From Thalassolituus maritimus (lineage in GTDB: Bacteria; Pseudomonadota; Gammaproteobacteria; Pseudomonadales; Oceanobacteraceae), in contig NZ_FTOH01000003.1 in the NCBI RefSeq assembly GCF_900156675.1, positions 124,001 through 188,000 on the forward strand: a DNA stretch of 64,000 nucleotides. Direction: 5' to 3'. Positions 57,094 to 64,000 of this stretch are shown piece by piece. Position 1 is the stretch's first letter; every line of letters begins with the position of its first letter. Made by a program: the position numbers and the translations under genes. The notes beneath the pieces are model-generated. The model made no database searches and was not told where the DNA came from. It worked only from the letters and a program-made list of their open reading frames with translations.

Positions 57094-57678
57094 GTGGCGG
57101 ATAATCTCGATATAACCTCAGTACTGACGACACTGCGTGAGGATACCGACGATGAGCGTATTTCGCTGGGGGATATTGTCAGTTCGCTGGAAGGGCGGGG
57201 CTTTGGTCCGCTACTGATGGCTCCGGCACTGATCGCATTTTTACCCAGTGGTGCCATACCCGGTATACCGAGTTTATGTGGGATTCTTATTGCCCTTATT
57301 GCAGTACAGAAAGTATTTGGGAAAAGTCATCCCTGGATTCCATCCCGTTTACGCAAAGCAGACTTCGACCGGGAACGCTTCAGTGAGGGCGTTGATCAGA
57401 TCATCCCAGTGACTAAGCGAATTGACCGCTTGTTCAAGCCACGGCTGACGTTTTTATTCGGCCCTGTCATCAGTCGCTTAATTGCAGCTTTGTGCGTTAT
57501 TTTTGGCTTGTTAATGATTCCGCTGGAGCTCATCCCGATGGCTGCAGCAATCCCGGCACTTGCGATTATTTTCGCTGCCATTGGCTTGAGTACCCGCGAT
57601 GGGGTTATGCTGGTTCTTGCCCTGATTCTTTTCTCTGTTGCCGGTTATTGGGCCGGTACTGAATTTGGCTTTCTTTGA
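57094..57678 (+). CDS. ExoD family membrane protein (exopolysaccharide synthesis-like)
   Basis: 194 residues, GTG start with AGGAG eight bases upstream. It has a cytoplasmic N terminus (ISLGDIVSSLEGRGFGPLLMAPALIAFLPSGAIPG, quoted in part: GDIVSSLEGRGFGPLLM), then four membrane helices, including the family hallmark LPSGAIPGIPS. ExoD was named from rhizobial exopolysaccharide mutants, but its biochemical role is unknown. Stands alone and is convergent with the DUF3325 gene. Confidence 0.9.
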   Translation: MADNLDITSVLTTLREDTDDERISLGDIVSSLEGRGFGPLLMAPALIAFLPSGAIPGIPSLCGILIALIAVQKVFGKSHPWIPSRLRKADFDRERFSEGVDQIIPVTKRIDRLFKPRLTFLFGPVISRLIAALCVIFGLLMIPLELIPMAAAIPALAIIFAAIGLSTRDGVMLVLALILFSVAGYWAGTEFGFL

Positions 57679-57686
57679 GTCTGGCT

Positions 57687-57989
57687 CTAAGCTCGGAACA
57701 GCGCGAGAGGTCTGAGTAGAGTCGGGCGATAACTTAATACCTGGCCAACGATAAAAGCAGCAGTTGCGCTTAGCATGGCCCAGACAAGCACTGCCATTGA
57801 GGCGTGGTCAGCCTGAAGGCACGCCAGACCAGACAGCATGACGCAAAACCAGCCCAGGCTTCTGAGAATACGCGAGGCGGGCTTTCCGTCCGTCACCTGC
57901 TTCCAGTGTGACTTGAGAGACAGCGCGAACCAGCTCATTGCCAGCAGCATCAGTACAAAGGCGATTGTTAACCATGCTGCCTCATTCAT
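57687..57989 (-). CDS. DUF3325 family membrane protein
   Basis: 100 residues, three membrane helices (WLTIAFVLMLLAMSWFALSL, ILRSLGWFCVMLSGLACLQA, VLVWAMLSATAAFIVGQVLSY). It matches DUF3325, which accompanies PepSY/DUF3649 proteins in iron-uptake clusters. The start lies inside the PepSY gene (eight-base overlap), so it is translationally coupled to it. Function unknown. Confidence 0.85.
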   Translation of the reverse strand: MNEAAWLTIAFVLMLLAMSWFALSLKSHWKQVTDGKPASRILRSLGWFCVMLSGLACLQADHASMAVLVWAMLSATAAFIVGQVLSYRPTLLRPLALFRA

Positions 57990-59694
57990 AAGCGGTTTCT
58001 CCTGTAGCTATCTCTTCTTGTCCGGCTTCCTGTTTGCTTTGTGTTTCATTCATTGCGGACATCTTTTTTACTGTCAGTAGAGCGATGAGGCTTCCCGCTA
58101 GCAGGCTGAGGTCGACACCCGCGACTGCCCAGTAGGGATCTGTAAAGATTGTTTTAATTAAATGGTCTCCGGTACTGATCCAGTTCGCGATGACCGCGAC
58201 AACCCCCAGGAGGGCAATTAGCATCGTCTGCTCTTTCCAGGCGGGATTACTTTTCGCCAGAGCAACAGGAGCACTACGCCATGCTGCGTGCAGGAACGAC
58301 AGCGCCCACACAGACCAGAAGACAATTTTCTCTATCTCACCTTTGCCTTCCGTTGCTGCAGGAATAAAGCGGTTGGCGATCAGCATTGCGATGGCGGCGA
58401 TGACCATGCCGGTCACTGTGGTCACTGCAAATGCGTCGACAACTCTGCTTCCCTGAGAACCTGCTTTGGCATGCTGCTGCTTGCGCTTTTCGACAAAGAA
58501 CATAAACCCAGTAGCAATACATGCACAGCCGAGCAGGCCTCCAATAACGTAGAGCCAGCGTAGGAACCAGTGCTCAAAATGCTGGAGGTGCAGGCCGGCG
58601 AGAAAATCGCCAATTGATTCGGCAAGACTGTGAGGGGGATCTTCGCGGAGCACTTCCCCCGTAACCCCATTAAAGTGGATACCTTCACCTACGAGTGCAA
58701 CGCGATCGCTACCCGCGCGATAAATGCTTACATAGGCATTCCGGTCGCCGACATGGTGCATCTGCAAGAAGCCGACTTCGCCAGCCATGTCTCTTGCTGC
58801 CCAGCGACGTTTCGCTTCAGCGACCATCGCATCGACAGAGGCCATGGGTGCAGCAATGCCAGCGCGTTCATGAGGTAACCCCATTTCTTGCGCTTCAATT
58901 TCCTGCTGAGCGCTGTGCAAGGGTTCCAGCATGGTGTTGGTGACGGGCATATAGTAAAAGGCGACGAAGATAATCAGGCCGGTAAACGCAAAAAAGAAGT
59001 GGAACGGCAGTGCGACCACACCTGTCATATTGTGCATATCGAGAATGCTGCGCTGCTTACTTTTATGGCGGCGGAAGGTAAACAGTTCACGGAAAATCTT
59101 ACGGTGTATCCATACGCCGGAAATAAGAGCAACCAGCATAAAGAAACCGGCAATGCCCACAATGAAAAAGCCGAGGAAGTTCCAGTTAATATTCAGGCTG
59201 TAATGCAGCGGATAGAACCATTCACTCCCGATTTTAAGGTGATGATCCGGGACACTGGCACCAGTACGAGGATCGATCGTGGTATTGCCGTGAATATGGT
59301 TGTGACCTTCAGTGTCGGCAGGAAAGGGAACCCGGAAACCCGCGCCCATACGTAAGACAGGGTCGCGATGGGTGGTGTAAGCCCAATACTCATCCGCCGG
59401 TAGTTCCAGTCGGGGCGTCATCTCGCCAGCGCTGGCATCATGGTATTTCGGCATCATGCGATTGTATTCTGCTTCATCCGGTTCGATGCGCTCGAACACA
59501 CCCATCAGCAGGTTGTCGAAAGACGGCATTGGTTGCGGATCAAAGCGGGTCTCAGGGATCGCCCAGCGATCAATCTCCCGATCGAACACAGACAGTGCTC
59601 CGAAGAAGAAACAGACCATCAGGACGAAGCCCAGAATCAGGCCGAGCCAGGTATGCAGCCAGGCCATGCCCTGGCGAGTGCTATTGAATTGCAT
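57982..59694 (-). CDS. PepSY-associated TM protein (PiuB-like, iron-linked)
   Basis: 570 residues from ATG 59694 with GGGAGG eight bases upstream; the open frame extends further but without family sequence. Helix 1 (LHTWLGLILGFVLMVCFFFGAL) is followed by a large periplasmic segment carrying PepSY-like sequence, four to six more helices and conserved His (HYSLNINWN, DMHNMTGV, LHLQHFEHWFLRW) that may bind haem. Such proteins act with siderophore receptors, probably in periplasmic ferric-siderophore reduction. The receptor gene is not adjacent here. Middle gene of a three-gene operon with a Fur-like box. Confidence 0.88.
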   Translation of the reverse strand: MQFNSTRQGMAWLHTWLGLILGFVLMVCFFFGALSVFDREIDRWAIPETRFDPQPMPSFDNLLMGVFERIEPDEAEYNRMMPKYHDASAGEMTPRLELPADEYWAYTTHRDPVLRMGAGFRVPFPADTEGHNHIHGNTTIDPRTGASVPDHHLKIGSEWFYPLHYSLNINWNFLGFFIVGIAGFFMLVALISGVWIHRKIFRELFTFRRHKSKQRSILDMHNMTGVVALPFHFFFAFTGLIIFVAFYYMPVTNTMLEPLHSAQQEIEAQEMGLPHERAGIAAPMASVDAMVAEAKRRWAARDMAGEVGFLQMHHVGDRNAYVSIYRAGSDRVALVGEGIHFNGVTGEVLREDPPHSLAESIGDFLAGLHLQHFEHWFLRWLYVIGGLLGCACIATGFMFFVEKRKQQHAKAGSQGSRVVDAFAVTTVTGMVIAAIAMLIANRFIPAATEGKGEIEKIVFWSVWALSFLHAAWRSAPVALAKSNPAWKEQTMLIALLGVVAVIANWISTGDHLIKTIFTDPYWAVAGVDLSLLAGSLIALLTVKKMSAMNETQSKQEAGQEEIATGETAYE

Positions 59695-59696
59695 GC

Positions 59697-60005
59697 TCAA
59701 CCTCCCTGAGTCAGTAGAACGGATTGCAACCAGATTGATATGCCTGTCATAGCAACGCCTCCGCCATAGGCAATGGCATGCGTCAGCAAGGTTTTCCGGC
59801 TCAGAAACAGCCAGAAGAACACGAGCAGGAAGACAGGGAAGGCCAGAAGAAATGCAGTGTGCTCTGCGGTATGAAAGCCCCAGCCAAGGGCGACCGTTGC
59901 GGTGACCGTCAGGGCAACGAAGCCCCAGGTGAACAGGTAGCCACCAATGAAGGCAATAAGAACCGGGCCAAGCGACCTGCGGGTGAAACTTAAAAGAGTC
60001 GACAT
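59697..60005 (-). CDS. DUF3649 family membrane protein
   Basis: 102 residues from the ATG preceded by TAGGAT. Three helices (VLIAFIGGYLFTWGFVALTV, AFLLAFPVFLLVFFWLFLSR, AIAYGGGVAMTGISIWLQSV). DUF3649 proteins open the iron-linked DUF3649-PepSY-DUF3325 set, and the 2-bp gap to the PepSY gene shows coupling. Its role is unknown. Confidence 0.85.
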   Translation of the reverse strand: MSTLLSFTRRSLGPVLIAFIGGYLFTWGFVALTVTATVALGWGFHTAEHTAFLLAFPVFLLVFFWLFLSRKTLLTHAIAYGGGVAMTGISIWLQSVLLTQGG

Positions 60006-60054
60006 AAATCCTACACGATTGTGGGTATGGTATTTCGCTTGTGATAGTACAAGA

Positions 60055-60081
60055 GATAATGGTTCGCATTCAATTGTTATC
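60055..60081 (-). promoter_or_regulatory. Fur-box-like operator of the DUF3649-PepSY-DUF3325 operon
   Basis: The minus strand has GATAAC and ATTATC at the ends of 27 bp, with GAATGCGAACCATTATC inside matching 12 of the last 17 positions of the GATAATGATAATCATTATC Fur consensus by eye. It lies 50-76 bp upstream of the first gene, at the expected -35 region. Iron repression fits the gene content. Confidence 0.6.
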
Positions 60082-60220
60082 GTGAAACTCATCGGCCAGT
60101 AGTAAGGTCATTGTCAGGTGTTGTGTTTTTGCAACGGGGAGTGTGGTATTTGTGGCCTGAAAGAACATATCGGGCAGGGGTGCTGCTATTCTGAGGAATA
60201 AGTCGACAGGAGACGTATTT

Positions 60221-61342
60221 ATGCGAGTTGGCGTACCAAAAGAAATAAAGAATCACGAGTATCGGGCAGGGTTGACGCCCGACAGCGTCAGAGAGCTGGT
60301 ACATCGGGGACATGATGTCTTTGTTGAAACGGGCACCGGAGAGGCGATAGGTTTCACCGACGATCTCTACCTGAACAGTGGCGCTGAAGTAGTCAGCAGT
60401 GCTGCCGAATTATTCGATGTTGCTGAACTCATCATTAAGGTGAAAGAGCCGCAGGCGTCTGAAGTAGAATTACTTACGTCCAAGCACACTTTATTCACAT
60501 ATCTCCATCTGGCACCTGACCATGACTTAACTGACTCGCTTATTGCGTCTGGCGCTACCTGTATCGCATACGAGACAGTCACAGACGAGCAAGGGCGATT
60601 ACCTCTGTTAGCACCTATGTCCGAGATAGCCGGGCGTATGGCTGTTCAGGCAGGGGCTCATAGCCTTGAGATGGCCGCTGGTGGGCGGGGAGTGCTGCTG
60701 TCAGGTGCTGCTGGGGTGCCAGCGGCTGAAGTGATTATTCTGGGTGGCGGCGTGGTCGGGAGCAATGCGCTTGCCGTCGCTGTGGGTATGGGGGCTCGTG
60801 TCACAGTGCTTGATACATCGATGAATCGGTTGCGTGAACTCGACTCTCACTATGGCAACAGAATAAATACCGTGTACTCAACGAGAACAGCGCTGGACGA
60901 ACACCTGGCCCGAGCAGATCTTGTGGTCGGTGCGGTTCTTCTTCCCGGGGCTTCAGCCCCCAAGTTGATTAAGCACAGTCATTTGCATTCCATGAAGCGA
61001 GGCTCCGTCATCGTAGACGTGGCGATTGATCAGGGGGGGTGCGCTGAAACATCGCACCCTACAACTCATGAGTCACCAGTATTTACCGAAGAGAATATCG
61101 TCCATTACTGTGTGGCAAATATGCCTGGTGCCGTTGCGCGCACGTCTACGCTGGCGCTGAATAACGCAACGCTGCCGTTTATTCTTGCATTGGCCAATCA
61201 TGGTGTGAAAGAGGCGCTGGTTGCAGATACTAACCTTTTAAATGGCTTGAATGTTTATCGAGGAGAGCTTGTCAGCCCTGAGGTTGCGGCGAGTCAGAAT
61301 CGATCTTTCACAGATCGCCTGAGACTACTGTCGAGAAGTTGA
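60221..61342 (+). CDS. ald: Alanine dehydrogenase
   Basis: 373 residues. It converts alanine to pyruvate and ammonium with NAD, or the reverse. The substrate-binding half starts MRVGVPKEIKNHEYRAGLTP (Arg15 contacts pyruvate) with VKVKEP-like IIKVKEPQ carrying Lys and THLHLAPD-like FTYLHLAPD with the catalytic His. The NAD Rossmann motif is VIILGGGVVGSNALAVAVGMGA. C-terminal DVAIDQGGCAETSHPTTH and NMPGAVARTST are family signatures. RBS AGGAG. It stands alone. Confidence 0.96.
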   Translation: MRVGVPKEIKNHEYRAGLTPDSVRELVHRGHDVFVETGTGEAIGFTDDLYLNSGAEVVSSAAELFDVAELIIKVKEPQASEVELLTSKHTLFTYLHLAPDHDLTDSLIASGATCIAYETVTDEQGRLPLLAPMSEIAGRMAVQAGAHSLEMAAGGRGVLLSGAAGVPAAEVIILGGGVVGSNALAVAVGMGARVTVLDTSMNRLRELDSHYGNRINTVYSTRTALDEHLARADLVVGAVLLPGASAPKLIKHSHLHSMKRGSVIVDVAIDQGGCAETSHPTTHESPVFTEENIVHYCVANMPGAVARTSTLALNNATLPFILALANHGVKEALVADTNLLNGLNVYRGELVSPEVAASQNRSFTDRLRLLSRS

Positions 61343-61382
61343 GAGTAATTGATCTAATGATTTTTGAAAAATTACAGATGTC

Positions 61383-61410
61383 GGAACTTTGCAGCCTCGC
61401 CTTGGTCATT
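61383..61410 (+). promoter_or_regulatory. Sigma-E (RpoE/AlgU)-like promoter of the Ala-rich lipoprotein gene
   Basis: GGAACTT, a perfect sigma-E -35 box, and GGTCATT as -10 (consensus near GTCAAA/TCTGA) with a 16-base spacer. It lies ~40 bp upstream of the lipoprotein start. Envelope-stress control would fit a small lipoprotein. Confidence 0.5.
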
Positions 61411-61449
61411 TAATGTAAGCTCAATAAATAAAAGCTTATGGAGATGATT

Positions 61450-61785
61450 ATGAAACGTATTACATTCGCAATGCTCACTCTGATGTTTGGTCTGGTACTG
61501 GCAGGGTGTGAACAGGCCAAAGAAACGGCGGATACAGCCAAAGCCGAAGCCGAAGAAATGGCCGAAGCGGCAGGTGACAAAGCGGAAGACGCGATGCGCG
61601 CGGCGGAGGATGCTGCAGAAGAAGCCGCTGCTGCAGTCGAAAATACCTTTACCGATAAATCAGCTGCCGAAAAAGCAGCGGATAAAGTCTCTTCTGCCGC
61701 AGAGGATGCTGGTGAAGCAACGGAAGATGCTGCTGAAGATGTAGCAGATGAGATTGACGATGCTGCGACCGCAGCTGCTGAGTAA
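61450..61785 (+). CDS. Small Ala/Glu-rich lipoprotein
   Basis: 111 residues from the ATG with GGAG seven bases upstream. Signal with lipobox LVLAGC (Cys19). The mature ~90 residues are Ala, Glu, Asp and Lys in 11-residue-like helical repeats (AKAEAEEMAEAAGDKAEDAM...), resembling LEA or apolipoprotein-type amphipathic helices, with no aromatic core apart from one Phe. It is probably a periplasmic, intrinsically flexible coiled protein. Function unknown; similar proteins are linked to osmotic or desiccation stress. Confidence 0.75.
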   Translation: MKRITFAMLTLMFGLVLAGCEQAKETADTAKAEAEEMAEAAGDKAEDAMRAAEDAAEEAAAAVENTFTDKSAAEKAADKVSSAAEDAGEATEDAAEDVADEIDDAATAAAE

Positions 61786-61851
61786 CAGTTTCGATGCGGT
61801 GAAGTGAAGCGATTACGATAAAATAGCAGTTAGTTTTGCTTCACAGAAAAG

Positions 61852-61875
61852 GCCACTCTTCGGAGTGGCTTTTTT
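61852..61875 (+). terminator. Intrinsic terminator of the Ala-rich lipoprotein gene
   Basis: Stem GCCACTC / GAGTGGC with the very stable TTCG tetraloop, flanked by AAAAG and followed by six T. Confidence 0.9.
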
Positions 61876-61991
61876 CGGCTAGGACGTTTTATACCTTTTC
61901 TTTTGTTTCCTTCTTTTTGGCCATATTTAACCAGCCCTTTCAGATCTGATCTCCTATACCTGACTGACCATTTTCAGCCCAGGATAAAAAC

Positions 61992-63878
61992 ATGACAACA
62001 GGACTTCGATCATACCGGCCACGCTACCTCACACTTGCCACAGCAATCGTATCTGCGGCACTCAGTGCGAATACTTATGCCTGGTATTCCCCCAAAGGAG
62101 CCGTGCCCGAAGAAAAACTCGAGCGAGTGGCTCGCGACTGGACTCGAGAGCAGGTTGATACTGCGGTTGTATCGAGTTTTATGAAAATTCCATCAACAAA
62201 TCCAGCTGTGAATGCGACCGTTAGTGAAGGGTGTGCGTCTATACAGTTCGTGCGTCATAAATTACGCAGTGGCCCTGACAACGCTGCTGAGGCGGATGCA
62301 GCCTTGTTGATGATGCCCGGTGTAATCGAAGGTGCAAACGGATTCCACTACATTGCGCGCAATATGATTTATAAGGCGGCTATGCAACATGGCATTAGCC
62401 TTGAGGTGTGGGCAGTCGATCGTCGCTCAAATTGTCTGGAAGACCTGACGGGCGTTAATGCGGCTGAAGGTCTGACTGACGTCAGTGAAGCGGAAGACGT
62501 CATGATTGGTTATTACTACGAGGGCAAAGAAGTCGACGGCAAGATATTTGAAGGATTCAAGACGTCCCGCGATCTTGAGGAAGTCGTCGATTACGGCCTC
62601 GCCATGGCCACTGACGATATGTTCGCTGTGATGGAATATATGATTCCGGATCAGGCTACGCGTAAAGAAAAAGTCTTTGTCGGTGGTCACTCATTGGGTG
62701 GCCTGCACACCTCGACCTTCCTTGCCTGGGATCGGGACGGCGACAGAAGCACTCTCGATGATGCAGGTTATATGAATACGGCAGGGGCATTTGGTTTCGA
62801 TACCTCGTTGCGTCCAGTGTATGCCAGCACTGAAGAGGATATGGTCGAATCAACCACCATGATCAGTTTGTCGGACTGGCTGGGAATTCAGCAGGAGGAC
62901 GACGAAGCGGATCAGGCTGAGAGTTACGCAAACACGGTCAACCTTCTGCGTGACAACTATCTGCCACGTACATTAGCTGTCGAGGGTGCCTTTAACGCAG
63001 AGATTCTTGCCCTGCCAGAAGCCATGGCCCTACTTGCTGGTATAGCCCCAGAAGAAGAGAGCATGGCTCTTCAGCGGTTGCCACGTTCGCTGACGTTGAG
63101 AACACTTTTGGCTCTGGTACACAGTCGGGATATCAACGATTTCTTTTATAAGCCAAGCATTGATGACTTTCGCTACACCAACGAGGCCCTGGTCGGTCTG
63201 ATCTTTGATGATAACTCAACCGTTCTGCCATTTATCAGCACCTCCCTTGGGTTCTTCGAAGGCGGTGGTATGGAAGAGCGCAAGGGCATTGCTGATCTGG
63301 TGGGGTCGATCGTACCAATTCTGGGTACCGGCGGCGGTGACGTTATTCCAACGCCTTATATCGCGACAGATGCTGGACCTTATCGCTGGCGTACGGGGGA
63401 AGGGCCGCTGTACGGCTGGGCCGACTTCGATGAGGTCGCGAGTAATTCAGACACCGAACATCAGGACGAGAACGGCGAGATTACCTTCACGAGCCGTCGT
63501 TCAGAAACCTCAGATATGGATGACTTCGTAGAGGCGCTCTACGCCGGTGAAACCAACCTGACTGAATGGTATTTCCCGACGCGTTTGTTGCTGGACCTGA
63601 CTATGGCGGCACCTTATGACTTTGCCGAGAATTATGGCATGTATCTCTATCACCGTGATGGGGCAGCTAACGTTCCAAAAATTGAGTTTATCGCTGAAGA
63701 GGGCATCGGTGCCGACCCAGTTGGTGGTCAAGGTACGGACGACCCGATCGTTCTTGAGGGAATGAACCATCTGGACCCGATGTTCGCAGTGGCAAATGCG
63801 AGCGCGACGCACCCCAATCCGGTCATCGACAGCCTGCTGGATTTTGTCGAAAGCAACCTGAACTCATCTCGTCGATAA
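61992..63878 (+). CDS. Large secreted alpha/beta hydrolase
   Basis: 628 residues with a signal peptide (YLTLATAIVSAALSANTYA). The core from about residue 95 (ADAALLMMPGVIEGANGFHYIARN) to 250 has the nucleophile elbow VGGHSLGGLHT with Ser in G-H-S-L-G-G. The acid may be in EEGIGADPVGGQ, and the His in EGMNHLDPMFAVA near the C terminus (GMNHLD is a usual place for the catalytic His). A large lid-like insertion lies between about 290 and 500. Two Cys only. Likely an extracellular esterase or lipase-like enzyme; substrate unknown. No chaperone (foldase) or secretion gene is adjacent. Confidence 0.8.
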   Translation: MTTGLRSYRPRYLTLATAIVSAALSANTYAWYSPKGAVPEEKLERVARDWTREQVDTAVVSSFMKIPSTNPAVNATVSEGCASIQFVRHKLRSGPDNAAEADAALLMMPGVIEGANGFHYIARNMIYKAAMQHGISLEVWAVDRRSNCLEDLTGVNAAEGLTDVSEAEDVMIGYYYEGKEVDGKIFEGFKTSRDLEEVVDYGLAMATDDMFAVMEYMIPDQATRKEKVFVGGHSLGGLHTSTFLAWDRDGDRSTLDDAGYMNTAGAFGFDTSLRPVYASTEEDMVESTTMISLSDWLGIQQEDDEADQAESYANTVNLLRDNYLPRTLAVEGAFNAEILALPEAMALLAGIAPEEESMALQRLPRSLTLRTLLALVHSRDINDFFYKPSIDDFRYTNEALVGLIFDDNSTVLPFISTSLGFFEGGGMEERKGIADLVGSIVPILGTGGGDVIPTPYIATDAGPYRWRTGEGPLYGWADFDEVASNSDTEHQDENGEITFTSRRSETSDMDDFVEALYAGETNLTEWYFPTRLLLDLTMAAPYDFAENYGMYLYHRDGAANVPKIEFIAEEGIGADPVGGQGTDDPIVLEGMNHLDPMFAVANASATHPNPVIDSLLDFVESNLNSSRR

Positions 63879-63887
63879 TCGACCAAA

Positions 63888-63923
63888 GCGACACGTCCCG
63901 TAGGTGAAAACGGGGCGTGTCGC
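63888..63923 (+). terminator. Hairpin after the secreted hydrolase gene, possible terminator
   Basis: A 13-pair stem (GCGACACGTCCCG / CGGGGCGTGTCGC, one G-U pair) with a ten-base loop begins nine bases past the stop. There is no U-run behind it, so termination is uncertain. Confidence 0.5.
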
Positions 63924-63993
63924 CACACAAAACCCTGTTACAATGAACGTCCTCAGTTCAGTCACGCCCAACGACCAGACAGACAAGGACGCC

Positions 63994-64000
63994 ATGTTTC
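63994..64000 (+). CDS. Probable start of the next gene (only the first codons are in the window)
   Basis: ATGTTTC at the right edge is preceded by AAGGAC at a normal distance, so a coding region probably begins here and runs out of the window. The product cannot be identified. Confidence 0.4.

Overview
The window reads as chromosomal DNA of a free-living, probably marine gammaproteobacterium of the Oceanospirillales/Pseudomonadales type. This is an inference from gene content and from Pseudomonas-like gene neighbourhoods (a nitrate-assimilation cluster with a PP2C-kinase beside the transporter, proS followed by a lytic transglycosylase, YgiQ, FadE, FadH); no rRNA is present to test it. G+C looks close to 50 % throughout. 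No tRNA, rRNA, CRISPR array, insertion sequence, integrase or prophage was found.

Layout. 0-8.3 kb: the end of a fused peptide-transporter ATPase, the Fe-S carrier ApbC/Mrp, a soluble double-PAS chemotaxis transducer, 2,4-dienoyl-CoA reductase FadH and an orphan 7TM sensor histidine kinase. 8.4-14.9 kb: a compact operon for an SMC-like condensin of the MksFEB/JetABC (Wadjet-related) type. The nuclease subunit MksG/JetD is missing, and a group II truncated haemoglobin overlaps the 3' end of mksB. 15-23 kb: an accessory block of exported proteins with few recognisable homologies: a large Cys-rich/tectonin protein, an outer-membrane barrel, lipoproteins, a lipase-like hydrolase and a small beta-sandwich protein. 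23-35 kb: housekeeping and metabolic genes (fadE, a lytic transglycosylase, proS, a DUF938 methyltransferase, tag, DUF924, MipA/OmpV, a zinc alcohol dehydrogenase, small membrane proteins, an MFS exporter).

35-52 kb is a complete nitrate-assimilation island: cobA-nasA on the minus strand; nirB-nirD-nitrate transporter-PP2C/kinase on the plus strand; then, on the minus strand, the nrtA-nrtB-nrtD ABC importer followed by a porin and an FAD-dependent reductase that could donate electrons to NasA. The control DNA is readable. Divergent sigma-54 (-24/-12) promoters serve nasA and nirB with NtrC-type palindromes between them, and a third sigma-54 promoter precedes nrtA. Both minus-strand leaders carry an A1/G4 hexaloop hairpin followed by an intrinsic terminator, which is the signature of ANTAR (NasR/NasT) antitermination. 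The regulators themselves are not in the window. Together the genes bring nitrate across both membranes, reduce it to nitrite and ammonium, and supply sirohaem (CobA) for NirB.

52-64 kb: an isochorismatase-like hydrolase, radical-SAM protein YgiQ, an acetyl-CoA hydrolase/transferase family protein, ExoD, a Fur-box-preceded DUF3649-PepSY-DUF3325 operon, alanine dehydrogenase, a small Ala-rich lipoprotein with a sigma-E-like promoter, and a large secreted alpha/beta hydrolase. The most unusual items are the nuclease-less Mks operon coupled to a haemoglobin, the acidic MksE tail ending in a beta-clamp-like motif, the Cys-rich/tectonin protein, and the well-preserved leader RNAs of the nitrate genes.
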